A stretch of 15,371 nt of DNA from DATBLE01 sp038248655 (GTDB taxonomy: Bacteria; Actinomycetota; Thermoleophilia; Gaiellales; Gaiellaceae). The DNA is taken from the NCBI GenBank assembly GCA_038248655.1, contig JBBRXG010000073.1:1-15371 (forward strand), read 5' to 3'. Below are positions 1-6,020 of the stretch, piece after piece. Below the pieces are notes generated by a model. The model was not told where the DNA came from. It was given only the letters and a program-made list of their open reading frames with translations, and searched no databases. Position numbers and translations under genes: made by a program. The number at the start of each line of letters is the position of its first letter. Position 1 is the first letter of the stretch.

Positions 1-158
1 GCGATCTCGACCGTCTCGTCGGCCGACCTGGCGTGGAGCGAGGAGCGGTCGTCGGGCGCGGCGACCGCGACCGTGGCGATCCCCATACGGCGGCAGGTGG
101 CGAAGATCCGGACGGCGATCTCGCCGCGGTTCGCTACGAGGAGCTTCCGGATGCCCAT
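1..158 (-). CDS. Acyl-CoA carboxylase biotin carboxylase (alpha) subunit, N-terminal part
   Basis: The minus strand from the ATG at 158 reads MGIRKLLVANRGEIAVRIF and continues as a typical biotin carboxylase N-terminus for 52 codons until the window edge, so the gene is cut off. The family loads CO2 onto biotin with ATP; the biotin-carboxylase, biotinyl and linker domains would lie outside the window. The start overlaps the end of the upstream crotonase gene by 25 nt, which suggests translational coupling in one operon. With a methylcrotonyl-CoA-type carboxyltransferase nearby on the same strand, the likely role is the alpha subunit of methylcrotonyl-CoA carboxylase (LiuD/AccA1 type). The N-terminus alone cannot exclude a propionyl- or acetyl-CoA carboxylase subunit. 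Biotin carboxylase identity is secure; substrate is inference. Confidence 0.9.
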   Translation of the reverse strand, partial: MGIRKLLVANRGEIAVRIFATCRRMGIATVAVAAPDDRSSLHARSADETVEI

Positions 159-940
159 CCCGGCTTGCGCTTCTCGAGGAACGCTCGCAGGCCGTCCTGG
201 CCCTCCGTGCTCGTCCGGCGCTCCGCGGCGCGCACGAGCAGATCCTCCTCGCTCCCCGGCTCGAGCGCGAGGCGCTTCGCTTCGCGAACGGCGACGGGGC
301 CGCCCGCGAGGATGTCCGCGACGATGCGGTCGACCGCCGCGCCGAGGTCGGCGGCGACCTCGTCGACCAGGCCGATCCGCAGCGCCGTCGAGGCGTCGAT
401 CCGCTCGCCGGTGAGAAAGTAGCGCCGGGCGGCGGCCGGGCCGATCTTCGCCAGCACCCACGGCGAGATCACCGACGGAATGATCCCCAGCCGCACCTCC
501 GAGAAGCCGAAGACCGCATCCTCGCCGGCGACGGCGATGTCGGCGCAGGCGGTCAAGCCCGACCCGCCGCCGAGTGCGAAGCCCTGCACCCGGGCGATCA
601 CCGGTGCGGGGCAGCGGAAGATCGACTCGAGCATCCGGTACAGCCGGCGGTAGTCCTCGACGTTCTCCTCGTAGGAGAGCTCGATCGACGAGCGCTGCCA
701 CTCGACGTCCGCGCCGGCGCAGAAGCTCGGTCCGTCACCGGCGAGGACGACCGCGCGGGCGTCGCCGACGTCGGCGAAGGCATCTGCGAGCGCCGCGATC
801 AGCTCGGCGTCGAAGGCGTTTCGCCGCTCGGGGCGGGCCAGCGAGACGCGGAGGAGATCTCCGTCGCGCTCGACGCGAAGTCTCCGCTCCGGCGCCGGCG
901 CCTGCGCTACCGGGTCGCGTCCGCCGAGCCTAGGGCTCAT
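134..940 (-). CDS. liuC: Enoyl-CoA hydratase/isomerase family protein, probably methylglutaconyl-CoA hydratase
   Basis: A 268-residue crotonase-fold protein, normal family length. The CoA/oxyanion-hole motif FCAGADVEW lies near residues 73-81, and the second oxyanion-hole segment FALGGGSGLTACADI near 121-135. Glu148 (FSEVRLGIIP) matches the conserved hydratase glutamate; the other classical glutamate position is Gly128. From memory this combination, with VISPWVLAKIGPAAARRYFLT, is characteristic of bacterial LiuC, which hydrates 3-methylglutaconyl-CoA to HMG-CoA in leucine degradation. Neighbours fit: a biotin carboxylase gene overlaps its 3' end and an MCC-type beta subunit gene lies upstream on the same strand. 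The ATG at 940 has an AAAGG-like site just upstream, but the start codon lies in a predicted hairpin. The first ~20 residues are outside the conserved fold, so a later start is possible. Confidence 0.88.
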   Translation of the reverse strand: MSPRLGGRDPVAQAPAPERRLRVERDGDLLRVSLARPERRNAFDAELIAALADAFADVGDARAVVLAGDGPSFCAGADVEWQRSSIELSYEENVEDYRRLYRMLESIFRCPAPVIARVQGFALGGGSGLTACADIAVAGEDAVFGFSEVRLGIIPSVISPWVLAKIGPAAARRYFLTGERIDASTALRIGLVDEVAADLGAAVDRIVADILAGGPVAVREAKRLALEPGSEEDLLVRAAERRTSTEGQDGLRAFLEKRKPGWASGSSS

Positions 941-960
941 GGGCCAACCTTTGGCCTATG
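938..960 (-). promoter_or_regulatory. Hairpin enclosing the liuC start codon
   Basis: Arm 938-947 (catgggccaa) pairs with arm 951-960 (ttggcctatg) around a 3-nt loop, with one G-T (wobble) pair. On the minus-strand transcript the AUG of liuC lies in the stem and the purine-rich AAAGG ribosome-binding candidate spans the loop edge. Folding would therefore hide the start. Whether this regulates translation or is simply part of the adjacent repeat cluster is unknown. Confidence 0.45.
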
Positions 961-976
961 AGGGGGAGGGGTCCCG

Positions 977-996
977 GGGGAACCGGAAGGTTCCCC
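977..996. repeat. Inverted repeat, 8-bp stem with GGAA loop
   Basis: ggggaacc (977-984) and ggttcccc (989-996) are perfect reverse complements around ggaa. It is one of four inverted repeats packed into 938-1090 between a 46-codon ORF and liuC. Possibly part of a dispersed intergenic repeat. Confidence 0.6.
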
Positions 997-1032
997 AAAG
1001 AGATCGGCCTCTGGAAGAAGGGGGTTCGTGGG

Positions 1033-1047
1033 GGAAACATGGTTTCC
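1033..1047. repeat. Inverted repeat, 6-bp stem
   Basis: ggaaac (1033-1038) and gtttcc (1042-1047) are perfect reverse complements around a 3-nt loop. It lies 10 nt before the long palindrome at 1057-1090 and resembles the 977-996 repeat in its GGGAA...TTCCC character, which suggests a composite repeat element. Confidence 0.5.
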
Positions 1048-1056
1048 GGGGAGACT

Positions 1057-1090
1057 GCTTCAGGGACAGGCTTAAGCCTGTCCCTGAAGC
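1057..1090. repeat. Perfect 34-bp palindrome
   Basis: Positions 1057-1090 read identically on both strands, 17 bp per half with no central spacer, centred on cttaag. The half-site is gcttcagggacaggctt. As RNA it can form a stem of about 15 bp on either strand. It begins about 40 nt downstream of the 46-codon ORF, so it could act as its terminator, but no T-tract follows. Perfect symmetry of this length is unlikely by chance and suggests a repeat family or a protein-binding site. Confidence 0.8.
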
Positions 1091-1130
1091 TCTTGCCCAC
1101 GAGGCGGAGCCGAGCGACGCTCACGTGCGC

Positions 1131-1271
1131 TCATTCGCGGCTCAGCTTCGCGATCAGCGCCTTGACCTCGCGGAGGACGTCCGCCTCCTCGTGGCCGAAG
1201 TCGTCGAGGTAGGCGTGGAGGGCGTTCTGGAGCAGCCGCAGCTCGTCGTCGTTCAGCTCGAAGGTGTGCAT
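1131..1271 (-). CDS. Small acidic protein of unknown function, 46 residues
   Basis: The minus-strand ORF from the ATG at 1271 begins MHTFELNDDELRLLQNALHA, continues with YLDDFGHEEADVLREVKALI and ends AKLSRE before TGA. It is amphipathic, acidic and probably helical, without a signal peptide or membrane segment. Codon third positions are nearly all G or C as in neighbouring genes, and the overlapping longer ORFs have unnatural Arg/Pro-rich translations, so this frame is the likely coding one. I recall similar small proteins in actinobacteria but cannot name a family. No strong ribosome-binding site is visible. It lies between the collagen-like gene's terminator and the repeat cluster before liuC. 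Confidence 0.7.
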   Translation of the reverse strand: MHTFELNDDELRLLQNALHAYLDDFGHEEADVLREVKALIAKLSRE

Positions 1272-1302
1272 GGCGCAACTCTAAGCGTCGGAGAGGGTGC
1301 GT

Positions 1303-1335
1303 GACCGGGGCCCGCCGCCACGGCGGGCCCCGGTC
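1303..1335 (-). terminator. Strong hairpin, probable terminator of the collagen-like gene
   Basis: A perfect 15-bp G+C-rich stem (1303-1317 with 1321-1335) closes a 3-nt loop and starts 6 nt past the minus-strand stop of the collagen-like gene. No U-tract follows, which is common for terminators in high-GC actinobacteria. It would separate the collagen-like gene from the 46-codon ORF and liuC. Confidence 0.75.
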
Positions 1336-1341
1336 GATCGA

Positions 1342-1917
1342 TCAGCAGAAGACGGCGACGGAGAACGCTGCGTCGGTCGACGCTCCCGCGGAGTTGTAGG
1401 TGAACACGCGGATCCCACCGGCGACCGCAGGCAGCTGGCCCGCGGTGATCTGACCGTTGAAGAGGCCGGTAGTCGGCCCGCCGAGGGTGGCCGAGTAGCT
1501 GCAGCCGGTCACGTCCTGGCCGAAGACGACCTGGTACTGGCCGGTTCCGTTCTTCTGGGCGGTCGAGGCGCCCTTGTTGCGGACGAGGGTGCCGTTCGTG
1601 TCGATCGACGCGAAGAGCGCCGTCGCCGAGTCGCCCTTGTCGCCCTTGGGGCCTGCTGCGCCGGCGGGTCCTGCCGGGCCGGCCGGGCCCGTCAAGCCCC
1701 GGAGCCCCCTGAAGCCCCTCGGCCCTCTGAGGCCCCTCGGGCCGCGCGGGCCTGCCGCGCTTGCGTTCGACTTGGCGGCGCTCGCCTTCAGCCTCTGCGG
1801 CGCCTCACTCTTCCTCGGAAGCGTGGTTGCGGCGTAGCTTCCTCCGCCGAGGGCGACCGTCAACGCGACGCACGCGACGATCATGGCCGGTGACGGCCTT
1901 GGGATCCTGCCTTTCAC
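1342..1917 (-). CDS. Membrane-anchored or secreted collagen-like protein
   Basis: 191 residues from a GTG at 1917, preceded by a near-ideal AAAGGAGG at 6-nt spacing. Residues 11-30 form one hydrophobic segment (signal peptide or anchor). A basic/Ala-rich linker follows, then 14 uninterrupted Gly-X-Y triplets (56-97) rich in GPR, GLR, GPA and GDK, which should form a short collagen-type triple helix. The C-terminal part (about 98-191) is Gly/Ser/Thr-rich, probably beta-structured, with Cys139 and a terminal Cys191. This layout (short anchor, short collagen stalk, small globular head) is familiar from Thermoleophilia-type genomes, where function is unknown. A strong hairpin follows the gene. 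It sits between leucine-degradation genes and may share transcripts with liuB through the mini-ORF upstream. Confidence 0.85.
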   Translation of the reverse strand: MKGRIPRPSPAMIVACVALTVALGGGSYAATTLPRKSEAPQRLKASAAKSNASAAGPRGPRGLRGPRGFRGLRGLTGPAGPAGPAGAAGPKGDKGDSATALFASIDTNGTLVRNKGASTAQKNGTGQYQVVFGQDVTGCSYSATLGGPTTGLFNGQITAGQLPAVAGGIRVFTYNSAGASTDAAFSVAVFC

Positions 1918-1919
1918 GA

Positions 1920-1994
1920 ACGACCTCCTTTACTGGGACGGGCAGATCGTAGTACTCCAACGGATTCCGCGCTTTTCCATACAACCTCCTTTAC
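1920..1994 (-). repeat. Duplicated stop/ribosome-binding-site segment flanking the mini-ORF
   Basis: Two 14-nt segments, 1920-1933 and 1981-1994, match at 13 positions. On the minus strand each reads GTAAAGGAGGT-GT. In each, a TAA stop runs directly into a perfect anti-16S AAAGGAGG. The upstream copy ends liuB and serves the 16-codon ORF; the downstream copy ends the 16-codon ORF and serves the collagen-like gene. The spacing is 61 nt. Confidence 0.75.
1930..1980 (-). CDS. Possible 16-residue leader peptide / mini-ORF
   Basis: ATG at 1980 to TAA at 1930-1932 encodes MEKRGIRWSTTICPSQ. It is preceded by AAAGGAGG with a short 4-nt spacing that overlaps the liuB stop codon, and its own stop overlaps the ribosome-binding site of the collagen-like gene. 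This chain (liuB stop, SD, mini-ORF, stop, SD, collagen gene) is what translational coupling looks like. The peptide resembles no known leader. It could be a real small protein, a coupling device, or a by-product of a duplicated SD. Confidence 0.45.
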   Translation of the reverse strand: MEKRGIRWSTTICPSQ

Positions 1995-3553
1995 ATGCGG
2001 AAGACGCCGAAGGTCGTCTCGGGGATCGGGGCGTTCAGCGCGGCGGCCAGGCCGAGCGCGAGCACCCGGCGCGTGTCGAGCGGATCGATGATCCCGTCGT
2101 CCCAGAGCCGTGCGGTGGAGTAGTAGGGGCTGCCCTCCTCCTCGTACTTGGCGGTGATCTCGTCCGGGTCGGCGTCGCCGACCATCGTCAGCACGGTCGC
2201 GGCCTGCTCGCCGCCCATCACCGAGATGCGGGCGTTCGGCCACATCCACAGCTGCCGGGGTCCGTAGGCGCGGCCGCACATCCCGTAGTTGCCGGCCCCG
2301 AACGACCCGCCGATCACGACCGTGAACTTCGGCACCTCGGCGCAGGCGACCGCGGTGACGAGCTTCGCGCCGTCGCGGGCGATCCCGCCCGCCTCGTACT
2401 CCTTGCCGACCATGAAGCCGGTGATGTTCTGGAGGAAGACGAGCGGGATGCGGCGCCTGCAGGCGAGCTCGACGAAGTGCGCACCCTTCTGCGCGGACGC
2501 GGCGAAGAGCACCCCGTTATTGGCGAGGATTCCGACCGGGAAGCCCTCGATCCGGGCGAACCCGCAGACCAGGGTCTCGCCGTACAGCGCCTTGAACTCG
2601 TGGAGGCGGCTTCCGTCGACGAGCCGGGCGACGATCTCGCGCACGTCCACCTGCTCGCGGATCGTCTCCGGGATCAGTCCGTAGAGGTCGGAGGGGTCGA
2701 CGGCAGGGGGCGCGGGCGCAGCGGGCTCCCACGGCGGCTCCGGCCGCCGGCGGCTGACGTTGCGGACGATCGAGCGGGCGATCGCGAGCGCGTGCTCGTC
2801 GCCGGTCGCGTAGTGGTCGGCGACGCCCGACTGCCGGGTGTGCACGTCCGCGCCGCCGAGCTCCTCGGGCGTCACCTCCTGTCCCGTCGCCGCCTGCACG
2901 AGCGGGGGGCCGCCGATGAAGATCGTCCCCGTGCCGCGCACGATCACCGTCTCGTCGCTCATCGCCGGCACGTACGCGCCGCCGGCCGTGCACGAGCCCA
3001 TCACGACGGCGATCTGCGGAATCGCCTTCGCCGACATCCGGGCCTGGTTGAAGAAGATCCGGCCGAAGTGGTCGCGGTCCGGAAAGACCTCGGCCTGCAG
3101 CGGGAGGAACGCGCCTCCGGAATCGACGAGGTAGATGCACGGCAGCTCGTTCTGCTCGGCGATCTCCTGCGCCCGCAGGTGCTTCTTGACCGTGAGCGGG
3201 AAGTACGTGCCGCCCTTCACGGTCGCGTCGTTCGCGACCACGACGCACTCGACGCCTTCGACCACGCCGATGCCGGTGACGATCCCGGCTGACGGCGCCT
3301 CGCCCTCGTAGAGACCCCAGGCGGCCAGCGCCGAGAGCTCCAGGAATGCGCTGTCGGGATCGACGAGCAGGTCGATCCGCTCGCGCGCGGTCAGCTTGCC
3401 CCGCGAGCGGTGGCGCTCGACCGACCGCTCGCCGCCTCCCTGCGCGACCTGGGCCGTACGCTCGCGCAGCTCCGCGACGAGCCTCGACATCCGCTCGCGA
3501 CGGCGGGCATAGAGAGCGCTCTCGGGCTCGACCTGCGAGGTCAGGACCGCCAT
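1991..3553 (-). CDS. liuB: Methylcrotonyl-CoA carboxylase carboxyltransferase (beta) subunit
   Basis: A 520-residue biotin-dependent acyl-CoA carboxyltransferase, normal length for MCC beta. The N-terminus MAVLTSQVEP matches the family start as I recall it, so ATG 3553 is preferred over a GTG 60 nt upstream. Motifs include VKGGTYFPLTVKKH (112-125), VDSGGAFLPLQ (143-153), GSCTAGGAYVPAMSDE (186-201), ELGGADVHTRQSGVADH (231-247) and, further on, NITGFMVG and the acyl-CoA site region GGSFGAGNYGM. The GTYFP and FLPLQ variants point to methylcrotonyl-CoA rather than propionyl-CoA. It transfers carboxyl from biotin to 3-methylcrotonyl-CoA in leucine catabolism and would pair with the biotin carboxylase at 1-158. 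A TAGGCT hexamer 7 nt upstream of the ATG suggests a leaderless transcript. Confidence 0.95.
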   Translation of the reverse strand: MAVLTSQVEPESALYARRRERMSRLVAELRERTAQVAQGGGERSVERHRSRGKLTARERIDLLVDPDSAFLELSALAAWGLYEGEAPSAGIVTGIGVVEGVECVVVANDATVKGGTYFPLTVKKHLRAQEIAEQNELPCIYLVDSGGAFLPLQAEVFPDRDHFGRIFFNQARMSAKAIPQIAVVMGSCTAGGAYVPAMSDETVIVRGTGTIFIGGPPLVQAATGQEVTPEELGGADVHTRQSGVADHYATGDEHALAIARSIVRNVSRRRPEPPWEPAAPAPPAVDPSDLYGLIPETIREQVDVREIVARLVDGSRLHEFKALYGETLVCGFARIEGFPVGILANNGVLFAASAQKGAHFVELACRRRIPLVFLQNITGFMVGKEYEAGGIARDGAKLVTAVACAEVPKFTVVIGGSFGAGNYGMCGRAYGPRQLWMWPNARISVMGGEQAATVLTMVGDADPDEITAKYEEEGSPYYSTARLWDDGIIDPLDTRRVLALGLAAALNAPIPETTFGVFRM

Positions 3554-3560
3554 CGGCCGG

Positions 3561-3566
3561 AGCCTA
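3561..3566 (-). promoter_or_regulatory. Candidate -10 box of a leaderless liuB transcript
   Basis: TAGGCT on the minus strand (TANNNT pattern) ends 7 nt before the liuB ATG at 3553. In actinobacteria this spacing is typical of genes transcribed from their start codon. No convincing -35 and no Shine-Dalgarno sequence is visible. Confidence 0.4.
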
Positions 3567-3639
3567 TCCGTCGCGCTTTCCGGGCGGCACACCCTCGGCA
3601 GGCTCATCGTCACCGCCGTTTCTGCCGATGACAGATAAC

Positions 3640-3685
3640 GCCGGTGCGGCCTGCTGGGAGAGGCAGAAAGCAGCGCCGCACCGGC
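3640..3685. repeat. Inverted repeat in the liuB/ade divergent promoter region
   Basis: gccggtgcggc (3640-3650) is a perfect reverse complement of 3675-3685. The stem extends inward with ctgct (3651-3655) against agcag (3669-3673) after one bulged base, giving 16 pairs around a 13-nt loop. The core cgccggtgcg at 3639-3648 recurs as a direct repeat at 3709-3718. The repeats lie midway between two divergent genes, so a regulator-binding site or a structured leader are both possible. Confidence 0.5.
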
Positions 3686-3783
3686 TGACTACGTCCGCAC
3701 ACCGGTTGCGCCGGTGCGTCCTCGCGGCCGCAGCGGGGGAAGAGTAACCCCCAACCCACGAACCTGTCGCCGTCGGCTCGGCG

Positions 3784-3789
3784 TAGCAT
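3784..3789 (+). promoter_or_regulatory. Candidate -10 box of a leaderless adenine deaminase transcript
   Basis: TAGCAT (TANNNT) ends 8 nt before the ATG at 3798, and no ribosome-binding site precedes that ATG. This mirrors the arrangement at liuB on the other strand, so both divergent genes may have leaderless mRNAs. Confidence 0.4.
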
Positions 3790-3797
3790 CTCGCCTC

Positions 3798-5564
3798 ATG
3801 GCCGGACGCCGCCCCCTCTCCGAGCTGACCAGGGAGCTGAGCTCGGTGTGCATGGGGCGGACGCCCGCCGAGCTCGTGATCCACGGCGGCCGCCTCGTGA
3901 ACGTCCACACGCGAGAGGTGCTCGACGGCGTCGACGTGGCCGTCGCGCACGGCCGCGTGGCGATGTTCGGCGACGCTTCGCACACGATCGGCCGCGAGAC
4001 GCTGACGATCGACGCCGAGGGCGCGTACCTCGTCCCCGGCTTGATCGACACGCACCTCCACGTCGAGTCGGTGATGGTCACGGTCACCCAGTTCGCCGAG
4101 GCCGTGCTCCCGCACGGCACGACGACCGTCTTCATCGACAACCACGAGATGGCGAACGTCTTCGGCCTCGAGGGGGTGCGCTGGATGCTCGAGGAGGGGA
4201 GAGGACTGCCGCTCAAGCTCTACCTCGCGGTTCCGTCGTGCGTCCCGGCGCTGCCCGGCTTCGAGGATGCCGGGGCGACCCTCGGCCCGCCGGAGATTCG
4301 CGAGGCGCTCGGCTGGGACGGCGTCGCAGGGCTCGGCGAGCTGATGAACATGCCCGGGGTGATCGACGGCGACGAGGACGTCCACGCGGCGATCGCCGCC
4401 GCGCTCGAGCTGGGCAAGCCCGTCACCGGCCATTGGAGCCTCGCCGGGTGGAACGACCACCGCCTGCAGGCCTACATCGCGGCCGGAATCGACTCCTGCC
4501 ACGAGACGACGACGCGCGAGGATGCGCTCGCAAAGCTCCGCGCCGGCATGTGGGTGCAGTTCAGGGAGGGGACGACCTTCCGCGACGTCGCCGCGCTCGC
4601 ACCCATCCTGACCGAGGACGGGGTCGACCCTCGCCACACCTTGCTCGTCACCGACGACGTGCTCCCGGAGACGATCGCCACCGAGGGGCACATGGATCTC
4701 GTCGTCAGGAGAGCGGTCGAAGCCGGGATCGACCCGCTCGTCGCGATCCAGATGGCGACGGTGAACGGCGCCGAGTACTTCGGTCTCCGCCACGAGCTCG
4801 GCTCGATCGCCCCCGGACGGATCGCGGACATCCTCTTCGTCGAGCGGCTCGACGACTTCCGGCCGCATCGCGTGCTCGCCGACGGACGGGAGGTGGGCGA
4901 GCTGCCCGCCTACGAGTACCCGCCGAAGGCGTACGAGTCGATCCGGCTGTCGCGGCCGCTGACGGAGGCAGACCTTCGCATCGAGGCATCCGGGGACCGC
5001 GTTCGGGTGCGGGCGATCGGCGTCGCCTCGGGCAGCGTCCGAACCGACCACCTGCTCGTCGAGCTCCCGGTCGCGGACGGGGCGGTCCGGGCGTCGGTCG
5101 AGGACGACATCGCCAAGGCGGCGAGCGTCGAGCGCCACGGCGGCCCCGGGACGATCGGCCTCGGCTTCGTCAAGGGCCTCGGCCTGCGAAAGGGCGCGAT
5201 CGCCAGCACGGTCGCGCACGACAACCACAACGTGCTCGTCGCCGGGATGTCCGACTCGGACATGGTGATCGCGGTTCAGCGTCTGGCCGAGGCGGGCGGC
5301 GGGATGATCGCGGTCGCGGACGGCCGGGTGCTCGCGATCGTCCGCCTGCCGATCGCCGGGCTGATGAGCGATCGGCCGGTGCCGGAGGTCGCAGCCGACG
5401 TTGTCGCCCTCGAGGACGCCTACCGCGCGCTCGGCTCCGGCATCGAGGCCGGGCCGATGATCTTCTCGTTCCTCTCGCTCGGGGTGATCCCCGCCCTGCG
5501 CCTGACCAATCGCGGGCTCGTCGACGGTGTCGCCTTCGAGCTCGTGGCGCCGATCGTCCTCTGA
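3798..5564 (+). CDS. ade: Adenine deaminase
   Basis: 588 residues, the usual length. It belongs to the amidohydrolase superfamily and converts adenine to hypoxanthine and ammonia in purine salvage. Visible metal and active-site motifs are DTHLHVES (His86, His88), IDNHEMANVFG (His116-Glu117; more usually DPHEIANV), GELMNMPGVI (Glu181), GHWSLAG (His212), GIDSCHE (His235-Glu236) and VTDD (Asp286-Asp287). The substrate-lid region AGRIADILFVERL and the adenine deaminase C-terminal domain (about 400-575, including DNHNVLVAGMSDSDM) follow. The frame is open upstream to 3714, but MAGRRPLSEL at 3798 fits the family and the promoter. Because of the DNHE and WS variants, substrate could differ slightly from adenine. 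Confidence 0.92.
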   Translation: MAGRRPLSELTRELSSVCMGRTPAELVIHGGRLVNVHTREVLDGVDVAVAHGRVAMFGDASHTIGRETLTIDAEGAYLVPGLIDTHLHVESVMVTVTQFAEAVLPHGTTTVFIDNHEMANVFGLEGVRWMLEEGRGLPLKLYLAVPSCVPALPGFEDAGATLGPPEIREALGWDGVAGLGELMNMPGVIDGDEDVHAAIAAALELGKPVTGHWSLAGWNDHRLQAYIAAGIDSCHETTTREDALAKLRAGMWVQFREGTTFRDVAALAPILTEDGVDPRHTLLVTDDVLPETIATEGHMDLVVRRAVEAGIDPLVAIQMATVNGAEYFGLRHELGSIAPGRIADILFVERLDDFRPHRVLADGREVGELPAYEYPPKAYESIRLSRPLTEADLRIEASGDRVRVRAIGVASGSVRTDHLLVELPVADGAVRASVEDDIAKAASVERHGGPGTIGLGFVKGLGLRKGAIASTVAHDNHNVLVAGMSDSDMVIAVQRLAEAGGGMIAVADGRVLAIVRLPIAGLMSDRPVPEVAADVVALEDAYRALGSGIEAGPMIFSFLSLGVIPALRLTNRGLVDGVAFELVAPIVL

Positions 5565-5597
5565 GCCGCGCCGAGGCGCTCCCGCCGGTGAGGCTCA
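5562..5597. terminator. Possible bidirectional terminator between convergent genes
   Basis: TGAGCC (5562-5567) and GGCTCA (5592-5597) are inverted repeats that contain the stop codons of both convergent genes. A shorter gcgcc/ggcgc hairpin lies inside. There is no T-tract and the long loop weakens the case. Confidence 0.25.
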
Positions 5598-6014
5598 GCG
5601 GCTGCGGCGCTTCTGCTGCGGAGCGGGCATCCGGCCCTTCTGCATCCGCTCCATCGCCCGGCGCTCCGCCCGGTTGCGCGGCTCCTCGAACGCGCCCTGC
5701 TGGCCGGCCGCCTCCATCCAGGCCTTGCGCTCGCCGGAAGAGAGCGTGCCCAGCGCCTGCTGTGCGCGCAGCGGGTCCTTGTCGGCCCCGACCCGCTTCA
5801 GCTTCTTCATCGCCCCAGCGAGCTCGGGGTTGTAGCGCTCGATCGCGGCCTGCGAGGCCTTCTCGATCAGCCGCTTGAACAGCGGAACCTTCGAGAGGAG
5901 GGCGATCACGGGGCGCAGGTACCTGCCGCCCTGGATCCGGGCAAGGAGCATGAAGAGGCCGAAGACGACCAGGAGGCCGCCGAGCACGAAGACGGGGATC
6001 AGGTAGACGAGCAC
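5595..6014 (-). CDS. Small single-pass membrane protein with basic cytoplasmic tail, unknown function
   Basis: 139 residues from a GTG at 6014, beginning LVYLIPVFVLGGLLVVFGLF after the initiator. One transmembrane helix (about 2-24) is followed by a hydrophilic, highly basic tail ending QKRRSR. The middle part (about 30-100) is helical (KVPLFKRLIEKASQAAIERY), and the segment GTLSSGERKAWMEAAG looks conserved in style. The frame extends far upstream on the minus strand but is there a shadow of the oxidoreductase gene, so only the part from 6014 is credited. Only 6 nt separate its start codon from the divergent ATG at 6021. I recognise no named family. A role in membrane-associated nucleic-acid or ribosome contact would be guesswork. 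Confidence 0.75.
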   Translation of the reverse strand: MLVYLIPVFVLGGLLVVFGLFMLLARIQGGRYLRPVIALLSKVPLFKRLIEKASQAAIERYNPELAGAMKKLKRVGADKDPLRAQQALGTLSSGERKAWMEAAGQQGAFEEPRNRAERRAMERMQKGRMPAPQQKRRSR

Positions 6015-6020
6015 GGAGGC

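Noticed and set aside
939..1304. Plus-strand 121-codon open frame over the repeat cluster and the 46-codon ORF
   Set aside because: It crosses palindromes, runs antisense to the better-supported 46-codon gene, and has no homology-like motifs.
1883..3292. Long plus-strand open frame opposite liuB
   Set aside because: Antisense shadow in GC-rich DNA; rich in Arg/Asp/Gly/His without domains, whereas the minus strand encodes a clear carboxyltransferase.
3848..5878. 676-codon plus-strand frame overlapping adenine deaminase
   Set aside because: Composition is almost entirely Arg/Gly/Pro/Ala, a +1 shadow of the real gene.
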